Source: an uncultured Fodinibius sp. (GTDB lineage Bacteria > Bacteroidota > Rhodothermia > Balneolales > Balneolaceae). From it: DNA of 64,000 bases. Positions 28,002-37,114 of the stretch are shown piece by piece; the first letter of the stretch is position 1, and every line of letters starts with the position of its first letter. The stretch covers positions 1 to 64,000 of the forward strand of contig CAJXOG010000002.1 in assembly GCA_913057775.1 (NCBI GenBank), given 5' to 3'. Below the pieces are notes generated by a model, which was not told the DNA's origin, did not search any database, and saw nothing but the letters and a program-made list of their open reading frames with translations. A program made the position numbers and the translations under genes.

Positions 28002-29465
28002 CTAAATGGGATTTAATAACCATAAAATGAAAAGAATTAGGAAAGGGCTAATGATAGTGATCAGTAGTCCAAGGAAACGAAAATCGGGCTGGTTCAAATA
28101 TTTTGTAGAATAGATTAAAGCATTGGGAGGAGTAGAGATAGGCAGTAGTAGGGCCGTGGAAGCAGAAAATCCCAATGCCACGACCATGAGCAATACGTAG
28201 TCCGGGGATACAAGGATGGCACCGAGCGGAATCAAAATACTGGCTGCAGCAGTATTGCTCATCACATTAGAAGTCAGGCTCATCATAAAAGTCATCATTA
28301 AAATAGTAGCAAGGGGATTACCTAATACCGGGATTTTTTCGACCATCCAGGCTGCTAGTCCGGAATCATTAATAGTTATGCCCAGCGTCAGACCGCCTGC
28401 TACCAATATGAGAGTATCCCAGGGAATCCATTTAATTTCTTCGGATTGAATGATACCCGAGGCAGTAAATACAACAATCGGAATCAGAGAAATAACCGCT
28501 ACAGGTATATTATGGATGGCGGAAGTCATCCACATCCCAATGGTAATTATAAAAGTGCTAACAACAATAATTCTGTTTTCAGTGGTATTGCGATCGGCCA
28601 GTTCCTGCGGTGCTGATTCTTCTTTTAAGATAAGGTCTATCTGTTGAAGATCGGTTTTGAATTGTTTCTTGAGTACAAACCAAGAGAGAAGTATAAGAAA
28701 AAGCGCAGTGGGGATCCCTGAGATCATCCAATCGATAAAGGTAAACTCGTAGCCTGCTGATTGTAGAATTCCCAGTGCGATGGCATTGGGAGAACTACCG
28801 ATAACGGTACCAATACCTCCTGTTGTTGCGGCAGCGGCAATACCCAATAACATTGCTTTTACAATTGGTTCCTGCTTTCCGTACTGTTTCACAAAGGGCA
28901 TGACGATTGTCAACATCATTGCGGCAGTAGCCGTATTTGATATAAACATGCTCAACACACCTGTGGTTAGCATGATGCCCATTAAAAGATGATAGGGACG
29001 GTTTCCGAATTGCCGGATAATCAGCCTGGAAAATTTGCGATCGAACTTAGTAATCTGTGCACCGAAGGCAAGAATAAAGCCGCCAAGAAGAATCCAGATC
29101 ACGGGACTCGACCAAGTATTTACGTACTTTTCCCAGTCTTGAGAGATCTCAAAAGGGCCGGGACTTTCGAGGAAAAAGACAGCCAGTCCAATTACCAGAA
29201 AGCTTACGGCGAATGGGGGAATAGCTTCAGAAATCCAGAGGGCTGCTGCAACTAACAAGATAAAAAGAGCGTGCTGAGCCGAAGGGGCAAGACCAGACGG
29301 GCTAAAAAAGTAAACAATGCCGATACAGCTGAGGATGGTAAGTGTAAGAACCGATAAGTTTCTTGTGACCGGCCATTTTAGTTTTTGAATATAGTTGTAG
29401 GCCGCTGCTCGGGAATCAGAGAAAGAAAGTTGTTTTAATCTATTTAAGATTCGGATTTTTTGCAT
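28002..29465 (-). CDS. SLC13/DASS family sodium-coupled anion symporter
   Basis: 487 residues with about 11-12 membrane helices. Family hallmarks are AALWISEAIPPFAVSFLVI near the N-terminus, the first SNT-type motif in FISNTATAAMM, and the second in MSNTAAASILIPLGA. DASS carriers import dicarboxylates, citrate or sulfate with sodium; the substrate cannot be decided here, though the paired SNT motifs favour a di- or tricarboxylate carrier. The gene stands alone, opposed to the tRNA and divergent from the small gene at 29764. The 298-bp gap between 29466 and 29763 shows no motif I can support. Confidence 0.9.
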   Translation of the reverse strand: MQKIRILNRLKQLSFSDSRAAAYNYIQKLKWPVTRNLSVLTLTILSCIGIVYFFSPSGLAPSAQHALFILLVAAALWISEAIPPFAVSFLVIGLAVFFLESPGPFEISQDWEKYVNTWSSPVIWILLGGFILAFGAQITKFDRKFSRLIIRQFGNRPYHLLMGIMLTTGVLSMFISNTATAAMMLTIVMPFVKQYGKQEPIVKAMLLGIAAAATTGGIGTVIGSSPNAIALGILQSAGYEFTFIDWMISGIPTALFLILLSWFVLKKQFKTDLQQIDLILKEESAPQELADRNTTENRIIVVSTFIITIGMWMTSAIHNIPVAVISLIPIVVFTASGIIQSEEIKWIPWDTLILVAGGLTLGITINDSGLAAWMVEKIPVLGNPLATILMMTFMMSLTSNVMSNTAAASILIPLGAILVSPDYVLLMVVALGFSASTALLLPISTPPNALIYSTKYLNQPDFRFLGLLITIISPFLILFILWLLNPI

Positions 29466-29763
29466 ATCGCATAATCGTTATTATCAAGAGCCAACTGTGA
29501 GTTAACCTCTGATGGTAGAACTTTTTGAATCTAAAGTAAAAGAGTGGTAATTATTAATTGTTTTCTATTTTAAATTCTATGAAATAGAATCCAAATAATA
29601 CTAATCCGTTTTGTAATGTACAGCCAGAATGTAGATTAGTGATAATCCGGTTATCAACGAACTATTGCAATATCCTCGTTAAACTGCTTTATTAGAAATC
29701 GAAAGGAAATGTTTTGCCCCCTTTTATCGTTATGTAACAAAAAGAACTAAAGCCTTTTTATTT

Positions 29764-29961
29764 ATGCCTGAGAAGATAGAGAAGTTTGAAGAGATGATTG
29801 AAGACCCCACCGCGCATCAGCTAAAAGCTTATTACGATGCCAAAGAAAAAGCTTGTGTTGATGCCATGAAATCCACGAAATCAAAAAATCCACATAATAA
29901 AGGCTCAAATCTGGCAGATTTTTGGGATTATGTTTATAAGCAATTTTATGAAATACAATAA
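29764..29961 (+). CDS. Small hypothetical protein (65 aa)
   Basis: 65 residues, charged and mainly helical in character, with an Asp/Glu-rich N-terminal half (EKIEKFEEMIEDPTAHQL) and a Lys-rich middle (KSTKSKNPHNKG). No signal peptide or membrane helix. The family is not recognised. It is supported as a gene by an ATG just downstream of an AT-rich region and by a strong intrinsic terminator starting 30 bp after the stop. It appears monocistronic. Confidence 0.5.
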   Translation: MPEKIEKFEEMIEDPTAHQLKAYYDAKEKACVDAMKSTKSKNPHNKGSNLADFWDYVYKQFYEIQ

Positions 29962-29990
29962 TTGATAAGTTTATTTTATCATATTTTCCC

Positions 29991-30023
29991 AAAAGCTTGC
30001 AGTATTTACTGCAAGCTTTTTTT
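29991..30023 (+). terminator. Intrinsic terminator after the 65-aa gene
   Basis: AAAAGCTTGCAG (29991-30002), a 6-nt loop, and CTGCAAGCTTTT (30009-30020) form a perfect 12-bp stem running into further T residues. It would end transcription of the small gene upstream. Confidence 0.85.
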
Positions 30024-30138
30024 ATATGGTATTTCCATTAAAATATTCCAATAGTGGTAGTTGGTATGGACATTATTTTATAAGTTAGATTATATCGTAT
30101 TTGTATAATACTGGAAAAGGTTTAAAAGTAAATTAGAT

Positions 30139-30390
30139 ATGGACATTAAGTTTGTAAATAGAGAAAAAATTTATACTTCAAAGAAAAGATCTTCGAAGTT
30201 TAAGCCTCTGTTGGAAGCTCTTGATCAGCTTGAAGTTGGTGGCGATGCCATTGAAATAGATTACAAAAATGATAAAAGTGTAAATTCTATGCGAACGGCA
30301 GTTTATCAATATAATCAGAAAAAGGGAGTTAAAATTAAGAGCGGTAAGGATTCAAAGAATAAAAAAATCTATTTCTACAGAGAACGATAG
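30139..30390 (+). CDS. Small basic hypothetical protein (83 aa)
   Basis: 83 residues, rich in Lys and Arg, with no signal peptide or membrane segment. Segments such as SMRTAVYQYNQKKGVKI and KKIYFYRER suggest a compact nucleic-acid-binding domain like small domains found in phage or plasmid proteins, but no family is recognised. It lies between the 65-aa gene's terminator and egtD, 54 bp before the latter, and may share its transcript. Confidence 0.5.
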   Translation: MDIKFVNREKIYTSKKRSSKFKPLLEALDQLEVGGDAIEIDYKNDKSVNSMRTAVYQYNQKKGVKIKSGKDSKNKKIYFYRER

Positions 30391-30444
30391 CAATGCTGAT
30401 CACCGTTGTAGGTGTACAACAGTTTTTCAATTCTGATATTTTTT

Positions 30445-31389
30445 ATGGAAGATCTTTCGTCCGTCGATACAAGTCTGATGCAGAAAGAGGTATTGGAGGG
30501 ATTGTCGAAACCTCAAAAGCGGTTACCCAGCAAATATTTCTATGATACAAAGGGGTCAGATCTGTTTGAGCAAATTACCCGTCTTGATGAATATTATTTG
30601 ACCGATTGCGAAAAGGAGATACTGCAAAACAATATAAAGGAGATATCAGATCGCATTGGCCCGGAAGTGATGCTGATAGAACTGGGAAGCGGTAGCAGCT
30701 ATAAAACCCGGTTTTTGCTCGAAGAATTGACAGATTTATCAACATATATTCCGGTCGATATTTCAGAAGAATTTTTGCTAAAGAACGTCAATCAGCTGCG
30801 ACTGGAATACCCCAAAATATCTATCATTCCCGTCTTTGCAGATTATACCTCCCACTTTGAGCTGCCGGTCTCCGAAAATTCGAGTCAGAAGCAGGTCGCA
30901 TTTTTTCCGGGATCAACCATCGGTAATTTTGATCCAGAAGAAGCTTGGGCATTTTTGAATAACGTAGCCGATATTACTGCCGAAGATTCTGAAATGCTTA
31001 TAGGCGTGGATTTGAAAAAAGATACCGATGTGCTGCAAGCGGCCTACAATGATCAGCAGGGAATTACAGCCCAGTTTAACAAAAATATATTGATGCATCT
31101 AAATCGAGTACTGGATGCCAATTTTGATATCGAACAGTTTAGGCATAAAGCATTTTATAATGAAGACGCCGGACGTATAGAGATGCACTTGGTATCATCC
31201 CAAAAACAAACGGTGATTATTGGTGACAAAACGATAGATTTTGAAGAAGATGAATCTATCCACACCGAAAATTCTTACAAGTATAGCCTTGAGGAATTTG
31301 AGGAGTTAGTTGCCGACTGGTACTCGGTAGAGAAGGTTTGGACGGATGAGAAGGACTATTTTTCGCTTCAGTATTTGATTAAAAAGTAA
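30445..31389 (+). CDS. egtD: L-histidine N-alpha-methyltransferase (EgtD family)
   Basis: 314 residues from the ATG at 30445; a GTG at 30412 would add eleven hydrophobic residues that do not match the family. The N-terminal signature EGLSKPQKRLPSKYFYD, GSDLFEQIT and LDEYYLT identifies EgtD, and ELGSGSSYKTRFLLEEL is the SAM-binding motif. Later FFPGSTIGNF and LIGVDLKKD fit the family. EgtD trimethylates histidine to hercynine, the first step to ergothioneine. The usual partner egtB is not in the window. A DUF427 gene follows 6 bp after the stop, and an OpuC-type ABC importer lies 0.8 kb downstream on the same strand. Confidence 0.9.
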   Translation: MEDLSSVDTSLMQKEVLEGLSKPQKRLPSKYFYDTKGSDLFEQITRLDEYYLTDCEKEILQNNIKEISDRIGPEVMLIELGSGSSYKTRFLLEELTDLSTYIPVDISEEFLLKNVNQLRLEYPKISIIPVFADYTSHFELPVSENSSQKQVAFFPGSTIGNFDPEEAWAFLNNVADITAEDSEMLIGVDLKKDTDVLQAAYNDQQGITAQFNKNILMHLNRVLDANFDIEQFRHKAFYNEDAGRIEMHLVSSQKQTVIIGDKTIDFEEDESIHTENSYKYSLEEFEELVADWYSVEKVWTDEKDYFSLQYLIKK

Positions 31390-31395
31390 GCTGTT

Positions 31396-31884
31396 ATGGA
31401 TAAAGTAGAACCGGGCCCCGGACAAGAATCAGTGTGGGATTATCCACGTCCGCCTAAGCTGGAGGACTGTGATGAGCGCATTCGGGTAGTTTTTAATGGA
31501 AAGACAATAGCAGATACAAATGATGCCAAACGTGTGTTGGAAACAAGTCATCCGCCGGTCTATTATATTCCTCAAAAAGATGTTGTAATGGATTTTTTGC
31601 AGCCGTTGCCAGATACTTCCTATTGTGAGTGGAAGGGACAGGCTAATTATTTTGATGTTACGGTAAATGGGGAAAAAGCAAATAAGGCGGCTTGGTGTTA
31701 TCCGGAACCGACCCAGCGTTTTGAGTCAATAGCGCATTATCTGGCATTTTATCCCCAGAAAATGGAGGCCTGTTTTGTAGGAGATGAAAAGGTGGATGCC
31801 CAACAGGGCGGTTTCTATGGAGGCTGGATAACAACTAATATTGTTGGGCCGTTTAAAGGAGGGCCGGGCAGTATCGGCTGGTAA
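31396..31884 (+). CDS. DUF427 domain-containing protein
   Basis: 162 residues. The DUF427 core is seen as IRVVFNGKTIADTNDAKRVLETSHPPVYYIP, then DTSYCEWKGQANYFDV and AWCYPEPTQRFESIAHYLAFYPQKM with the C-terminal FYGGWIT. The family is widespread with no established biochemical role; some members are linked to nucleotide or redox metabolism only by context. It starts 6 bp after egtD and is certainly cotranscribed with it, which makes a role in the same redox or thiol pathway plausible but unproven. Confidence 0.85.
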   Translation: MDKVEPGPGQESVWDYPRPPKLEDCDERIRVVFNGKTIADTNDAKRVLETSHPPVYYIPQKDVVMDFLQPLPDTSYCEWKGQANYFDVTVNGEKANKAAWCYPEPTQRFESIAHYLAFYPQKMEACFVGDEKVDAQQGGFYGGWITTNIVGPFKGGPGSIGW

Positions 31885-31903
31885 AAGAAAGACCAAAGGA
31901 AGT

Positions 31904-32041
31904 ATGATTCGATTTTTTAGAAACAATACAGAAGAGGAATCAAGCCGATCTTGGGGCTTTGTAGTAATGGTTGTTGCTATCGGGCTAATTGTGGGATCTT
32001 TTTTGGTACAGGTGGCCATGGGATTATGTCCTGTTCCATAG
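31904..32041 (+). CDS. Small single-helix membrane protein (45 aa)
   Basis: 45 residues from the ATG at 31904, preceded by AAAGGAAG as a ribosome-binding site. A short charged N-terminus (RNNTEEESSRS) precedes one membrane helix (about 18-40, WGFVVMVVAIGLIVGSFLV). The family is not recognised. It starts 19 bp after the DUF427 stop, so it probably belongs to the egtD transcript. Confidence 0.5.
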   Translation: MIRFFRNNTEEESSRSWGFVVMVVAIGLIVGSFLVQVAMGLCPVP

Positions 32042-32152
32042 AGAAAGTATTATTAGAGATGCTTTAAAGGCCTGTACTCAACTTTTGTTTTAGATGACAA
32101 TTATTGTAGTATTTTGAGGTATTCATAGCCCTCAATAAAGGTTATCTCATCC

Positions 32153-33160
32153 ATGATCCGGCTTCAAAATGTTACCAAAACGTTCAATAGCGATACGACG
32201 GCCGTTGATAATATTTCATTTCATGTTAAGGAGGGAGAGACGTTTGGGCTTGTTGGCACCAGTGGTTGCGGAAAAACGACCACGCTGAAAATGATCAATC
32301 GGCTGATCGAACCCACATCAGGAACCATTACTATAAACGGCAATAGTATCACTTCTCAAGAGCCCCAGAAACTGCGCCGTAATATCGGATATGTGATTCA
32401 GGATGTGGGGCTGTTTCCGCATTATACGATTGAGCAAAATATTTCTACCGTGCCGAAATTACTGGAGTGGAATGAGCGCAGGGTACAATCACGCAGTGAG
32501 GAACTTTTGGAAATGGTTGGGTTATCTCCTGAAATTTTCTCCGAACGGTTTCCCGAATCGCTAAGCGGGGGACAGCAGCAGCGCGTGGGATTGGCCCGAG
32601 CCCTGGCTGCCGATCCGTCGATTATACTTATGGACGAGCCGTTTGGCGCCCTTGATCCCATCACAAAGAGACAAATTCGAACAGAAGTCAGCAAACTGTT
32701 CAAACAGATCAAAAAGACCATTGTGTTAGTTACGCACGATATATTTGAGGCGTTTGAAATGTGTGATCGCTTATGTCTGCTTGATGAGGGCAAGATGCAG
32801 CAGATTGGAACGCCAAAAGAACTACTCTTCCATCCGGCAAGTGATTTTGTTGATTCCTTTTTGGCCTCGAACCGATTTCAGCTGGAGCTATTGAGCATAA
32901 CGATTTCTAACATATTAGAACTTAAAGAAAACTCAGAGCTGTATTGGAGTCCGCCATCGGAAAAGGACCAGCAAGATGATATTCAAGCAGACAAATCACT
33001 TTATGAGATCCTTGAAGAAATGGAGCAGCGTAACCACGAAAATGGGGCTATTATCCACCGTATTGACGGACGGGTAGCGGATTCCCTAAGCTTTAGCGAC
33101 CTTCTAAATCGTTTTCAATCCTATAAAAAGGATCTGAAAATAGGAGGTGAAGATGGTTGA
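32153..33160 (+). CDS. OpuC/ProV-type ABC importer ATPase
   Basis: 335 residues. Walker [10 protein letters not shown] (about 36-44), Q-loop in [15 protein letters not shown], signature LSGGQQQR, Walker [12 protein letters not shown] and switch His in VTHD are all intact. The closest family is the glycine-betaine/carnitine/choline (OpuCA/ProV) group, to which ergothioneine importer ATPases (EgtV) also belong. After about residue 245 only one degenerate CBS-like repeat is seen ([13 protein letters not shown]...[13 protein letters not shown]), against two in OpuCA. Its last codons overlap the start of the permease-binding fusion gene. Confidence 0.9.
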   Translation: MIRLQNVTKTFNSDTTAVDNISFHVKEGETFGLVGTSGCGKTTTLKMINRLIEPTSGTITINGNSITSQEPQKLRRNIGYVIQDVGLFPHYTIEQNISTVPKLLEWNERRVQSRSEELLEMVGLSPEIFSERFPESLSGGQQQRVGLARALAADPSIILMDEPFGALDPITKRQIRTEVSKLFKQIKKTIVLVTHDIFEAFEMCDRLCLLDEGKMQQIGTPKELLFHPASDFVDSFLASNRFQLELLSITISNILELKENSELYWSPPSEKDQQDDIQADKSLYEILEEMEQRNHENGAIIHRIDGRVADSLSFSDLLNRFQSYKKDLKIGGEDG

Positions 33161-34709
33161 TTTCTGGAACTTTGTTATTACCAATCACGCAGAACTTCTT
33201 GACCAGACCGGAGAGCACGTCGGACTTACGTTTGTGTCATTGCTTATAGCAGTGATTATTGGTATTCCGTTAGGGGTCATTGCCACCCGTTTTAAGAGTA
33301 TATCCAGCCCGGTTTTGGGAGCCGTTGGAATTATCCAAACCATCCCCAGCATTGCTTTATTGGGATTTATGCTGCCACTGCTGGGTATTGGCGCATTGCC
33401 AGCAATCGTGGCGCTGTTCCTGTATGCGCTGCTTCCCATTGTTCGCAATACGTACTCCGGAATTGAAGAAGTGGAATCGTCGGTGAGAGAATCGGCGCGT
33501 GGAATGGGGATGACCGGCGGACAAATTTTGCGCAAGGTTGAGCTGCCGTTGGCTTCGCCGGTAATTTTTGCGGGCATCAGAACTGCAACGGTGATTAATG
33601 TGGGAGTGGCTACGCTCTGCGCACTCATTGGGGCGGGAGGATTGGGAGAGTATATATTTCGAGGTATCGCGCTAAATAACTCAGTGATGATTATGGCCGG
33701 TGCCTTGCCCGCTGCGTTGTTAGCTTTGGGATTTGATTTCGTGCTGGGACTGGTTGAGCGAAATATTTCCACGCTAATGAAACCGCTCAGCTACGGATTG
33801 GCCGTGGTTGTGATTTTTGTCTCCCTCTATTCTGTGTCGACCGTGTTTAGCGAAGATCAGTTACGTATCGGGGTGCCGCCCGAATTTTTGGAGCGGGCCG
33901 ATGGATTCGATGGGCTTCAAAAACATTATGACTTCGATATGCCGGTGGTAGAAATGAATGCCTCGCTGATGTACGAAGCCCTGCAGAATGGTCGCGTAGA
34001 TGTGGCGGTAGGCTATTCTACCGACGGACGGATTGAAGCTTTTGATCTTAAAGTATTGGAGGATGACAAACGTTACTTTCCGCCCTATGAGTGTGCACCT
34101 GTGGTGAGGCAGGACTTTGCTCAACAGAATCCCGATATATTACAGGCGATAAATAAACTGGCTGGAACCATCGATACTGAAACAATGATCCGTCTGAACA
34201 GTGCTGTAGATCACAAGGGAAAAGATGAACGGACTGTTGCCGAAGAGTTCTTACATCAAAAAGGATTTGAAACCGACATCAATCGCCAAGGAGATCCCGA
34301 AATGCTCATCGGGGGCAAGCTACAGACCGAGCAGTTTATTCTGGGGCATATGTATCGCATTCTTATCGAGAACTATACCGACCTGGATGTAGGATTGCGT
34401 CTTGGATTAGCGGGGACCCAAATTGTGTTTAATGCTTTGCTTAATGATGAAATTCAGCTTTATCCTGAGTATACGGGAACCGGACTGCATGTTTTATTAG
34501 AGCCTGTTGAGTCAACCATAGATAGTTTAGGAAATAATGCTCAAAAGGTGTACCGCTATGTAGCGAATGAATCCCAACAGCAATTTGACATCCGATGGCT
34601 CGAGCCGGTTGGATTTGAAAACACCTATGTTTTACTGATGCGGAGCAAGCAGGCTGAAAAATTGGGAATCGAGACCATCAGTGATTTAGCAAGGTTTTTA
34701 AATCAGTAA
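33153..34709 (+). CDS. OpuC-type ABC permease fused to a circularly permuted substrate-binding domain
   Basis: 518 residues from the ATG at 33153, preceded by a strong AGGAGG; an in-frame GTG at 33147 lies inside that site. Residues about 1-210 are a ProW/OpuCB permease (EAA loop near ESARGMGMTGGQILRKVELP). A last membrane helix (about 215-232) leads into the periplasmic domain. This domain has both halves of an OpuBC/ProX-type protein in reversed order: first the usual C-terminal half (33858 to about 34271: YSTDGRIEAFDLKVLEDDKR, FPPYECAPVV), then the usual N-terminal half (34299-34706: TEQFILG, YPEYTGTGL, WLEPVGFENTY, ISDLARFL). Tyrosines typical of the aromatic ligand cage are kept in both halves. 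With the ATPase it should import a quaternary-ammonium compound; betaine, choline or ergothioneine/hercynine are candidates. Confidence 0.9.
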   Translation: MVDFWNFVITNHAELLDQTGEHVGLTFVSLLIAVIIGIPLGVIATRFKSISSPVLGAVGIIQTIPSIALLGFMLPLLGIGALPAIVALFLYALLPIVRNTYSGIEEVESSVRESARGMGMTGGQILRKVELPLASPVIFAGIRTATVINVGVATLCALIGAGGLGEYIFRGIALNNSVMIMAGALPAALLALGFDFVLGLVERNISTLMKPLSYGLAVVVIFVSLYSVSTVFSEDQLRIGVPPEFLERADGFDGLQKHYDFDMPVVEMNASLMYEALQNGRVDVAVGYSTDGRIEAFDLKVLEDDKRYFPPYECAPVVRQDFAQQNPDILQAINKLAGTIDTETMIRLNSAVDHKGKDERTVAEEFLHQKGFETDINRQGDPEMLIGGKLQTEQFILGHMYRILIENYTDLDVGLRLGLAGTQIVFNALLNDEIQLYPEYTGTGLHVLLEPVESTIDSLGNNAQKVYRYVANESQQQFDIRWLEPVGFENTYVLLMRSKQAEKLGIETISDLARFLNQ

Positions 34710-34783
34710 TAGTTTCGATTTGTTACAAATATATGTTCGGCTGAATATATTCTTAATTCCCTATTTTCAATTTATAATTGCCC

Positions 34784-36454
34784 CTAATCACGCATCAGCT
34801 TTTTGTACTGTACCCGCTCGGGGTGATATTTAGAACCCAGCCGTTGTTCTCGATTCTCTTCGTACTCTGAGTAATTTCCTTCAAACCAATAGACCTGGCT
34901 GTTGCCTTCAAAGGCAAGCATATGCGTGGCAATACGATCCAGGAACCAGCGGTCGTGCGAAATGATGACGGCGCAGCCCGCAAAATCGAGCAGGGCTTCT
35001 TCCAATGCCCGAAGGGTATGCACGTCCAGATCATTTGTCGGCTCATCAAGGAGCAGTACATTGGATTCCTGTTTTAGCATCTTGGCCAAATGAACGCGGT
35101 TGCGCTCTCCACCCGAAATCTCGCTGCACCGTTTTTGCTGATCACTTCCACTGAAGTTAAATCGCGCAGTGTAGGCGCGTGAATTAATATCCCGGTTACC
35201 AAGCTTGATAGTATCTTTACCGCCCGAAATTTCCTCCCAAATGGTTTTTGCAGGATCAAGCGGGCGATCTTGATTCACATATCCCAGTTCCACGCTTTCG
35301 CCCACTTCGATGCTTCCGCTGTCCGGTTTTTCTTCTCCGGTAATCATTTTAAAGAGGGTGGTTTTCCCTGCACCGTTGGGACCAATAACGCCCACAATGC
35401 CGCCCGGAGGGAGACTGAAGTTCATCTCTTCAATAAGCAGTCGATCATCATAGCCCTTCGACACATCATTCGCTTCGATTACCTTGTCGCCCAGTCGGGG
35501 TCCGGCAGGGATAAAAATCTCCATATCTTCGCGCTGCTTTCGGCGTTCTTCGGAAAGCAGTTCCTCGTATTGATTAATACGTGCCTTGCTCTTGGAGCGT
35601 CGCCCTTTGGGATTTTGCTGAATCCACTCAAGCTCTTTTTGCAGCGTTTTCTGTCGCTTAGATTCCTGCTTTTCTTCCTGTTCCAATCGTTTTTTCTTTT
35701 GATCGAGCCATGAGCTGTAGTTCCCCTCAAACGGAATGCCTTCGCCCCGATCGAGCTCCAGAATCCATCCCGCTACATTATCAAGGAAATAGCGATCGTG
35801 CGTTACGGCAATGACTGTGCCCTCATAGCGGTCCAGATGTTGTTCAAGCCAAGCTACCGATTCGGCATCGAGGTGATTCGTGGGTTCATCCAACAGTAAA
35901 ACATCCGGCTTTTTTAACAGCAATCGGCACAGTGCCACGCGGCGTGCTTCACCGCCCGAAAGTACTTCCACGGAGGTATCGCCGGGAGGGGTACGCAGGG
36001 CATCCATCGCCTGATCCAGCTTACTGTCTAAATCCCAGGCTCCAAGATGTTCAATCTTCTCCTGCAGCTTTTCCTGTTTTTCGATAAGCTTTTCAAAATC
36101 GGCATCGGGATCACCGAAAGCGGCATTTACTTCTTCGTATTCAGCCAGCAGATCGATCTGCTCCTGCACTCCTTCTTGTACAATTTCTTTGACTGTTTTA
36201 TCAGGATCGAGCTTGGGTTCTTGGGGCAACATTCCAAAAGTGATGCCTTTATTGCGTGATATTTTGCCCTGGTATTCTTCATCGTTGCCGGCAATAATAT
36301 TTAGCAGGGTACTTTTTCCTGATCCATTGTTGCCTAAAACGCCGATTTTAGCTCCGTGGAAAAAGGAGAGGTAGATGTCCTTGAGAACATAATTATTGGG
36401 TTTGTAAACTTTGCTTACGCCCTCCATCGAAAAAATAATTTTTTGATCGCTCAC
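34784..36454 (-). CDS. ettA: Energy-dependent translational throttle protein EttA (ABC-F)
   Basis: 556 residues, near the usual EttA length. It has two ABC domains without membrane segments: Walker A GNNGSGKSTLL and signature LSGGEARRVALCR in the first, GPNGAGKTTLF and ISGGERNRVHLAK in the second. The linker between them (PtIM region) includes KGRRSKSKARINQYE, typical of EttA. It binds the ribosomal E site and gates the first elongation cycle according to ATP/ADP level. It converges with the ABC importer genes and is transcribed alone. Confidence 0.95.
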   Translation of the reverse strand: MSDQKIIFSMEGVSKVYKPNNYVLKDIYLSFFHGAKIGVLGNNGSGKSTLLNIIAGNDEEYQGKISRNKGITFGMLPQEPKLDPDKTVKEIVQEGVQEQIDLLAEYEEVNAAFGDPDADFEKLIEKQEKLQEKIEHLGAWDLDSKLDQAMDALRTPPGDTSVEVLSGGEARRVALCRLLLKKPDVLLLDEPTNHLDAESVAWLEQHLDRYEGTVIAVTHDRYFLDNVAGWILELDRGEGIPFEGNYSSWLDQKKKRLEQEEKQESKRQKTLQKELEWIQQNPKGRRSKSKARINQYEELLSEERRKQREDMEIFIPAGPRLGDKVIEANDVSKGYDDRLLIEEMNFSLPPGGIVGVIGPNGAGKTTLFKMITGEEKPDSGSIEVGESVELGYVNQDRPLDPAKTIWEEISGGKDTIKLGNRDINSRAYTARFNFSGSDQQKRCSEISGGERNRVHLAKMLKQESNVLLLDEPTNDLDVHTLRALEEALLDFAGCAVIISHDRWFLDRIATHMLAFEGNSQVYWFEGNYSEYEENREQRLGSKYHPERVQYKKLMRD

Positions 36455-36660
36455 GCTATCTGGAATTTTAAATTAGGAATTAGAACTATAGAGTGGATAT
36501 AACTTCCGCTTATTTTCAACCCCTAATATAAGGATAATGTGTGGGGAGTTAATAGAGAAAAATTTCTTAAAATATCCTTTGTGTTAGAGATTTGCGCTCT
36601 TCTTTTTTTTAGTGCAAAAAGTGAAACAAAACGTATCGGTGAGAATTATATCACTGATTA

Positions 36661-36846
36661 CTTTCCGCCTTTTGGCTTGATTCAAAAGGTTCGTAAAAGA
36701 TCAAGGCTGAGAATTATGAAAGCAACTCCGAACGACCGTCTGTCGCATTTTAACATTCCTATTTCTATCCTATCTATTAGTGCGGGAGGTACCGGTACGA
36801 AATACGCTGTTTCGTCTAAAGTTCTCCGTTCTGGATTCTAAGGCCC
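36661..36846. repeat. Dispersed intergenic repeat, family D, copy 1
   Basis: Shares AAAAGATCAAGGCTGAGAATT followed by TGAA, the inner CGCATTTTAA, and the end ATTCTAAGGCC with copy 2 at 43641-43820. The outer ends (GGCTGAGAATT and ATTCTAAGGCC) are imperfect inverted repeats, so the unit can fold into a long hairpin of about 150 nt. A 100-residue open frame (36539-36841) runs through it but is not a credible gene. Confidence 0.6.
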
Positions 36847-36901
36847 AAACGATCCTCTTTAAAAAGAATTAGTATCCTATATTTTGGAGAAGGAATTTTG
36901 G

Positions 36902-37049
36902 TGTCCATTTTTTGTCACCAAAAAATAGACGAAAAAAGTGCTGGGGGAATCGTAGATTTTGTTCTATATAGAATGTTAACTCATTAGTAGTTTTGAAACG
37001 CGAAGAAGTTTCTAAGTATCTTTCTCGCGATTCGCCCCAGACCCCCAAT
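36902..37049 (+). repeat. Dispersed intergenic repeat, family A, copy 1
   Basis: 148 bp. It begins with an A/T hairpin (CATTTTTTGTCACCAAAAAATAG), continues with GACGAAAAAAGTGCTGGGGGAATCGTAGATTTTGTTCT, has a variable middle, and ends CTCGCGATTCGCCCCAGACCCCC. The GGGGGAATCG and CGATTCGCCCC ends are inverted repeats. Copies at 41231-41377 (same strand) and 44043-44190 (opposite strand) have the same length. Confidence 0.75.
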
Positions 37050-37114
37050 AGAAAAATTCCTGATTAGAATTTCTAATGCTATCCTTTAGATTTCTTCGGT
37101 ATTGTAGTTATAAG

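Noticed and set aside
36539-36841. 100-residue open frame in the gap before the DUF1456 gene
   Set aside because: It runs through the family D repeat, has no recognisable protein character, and the repeat's second copy is not open in the same frame.
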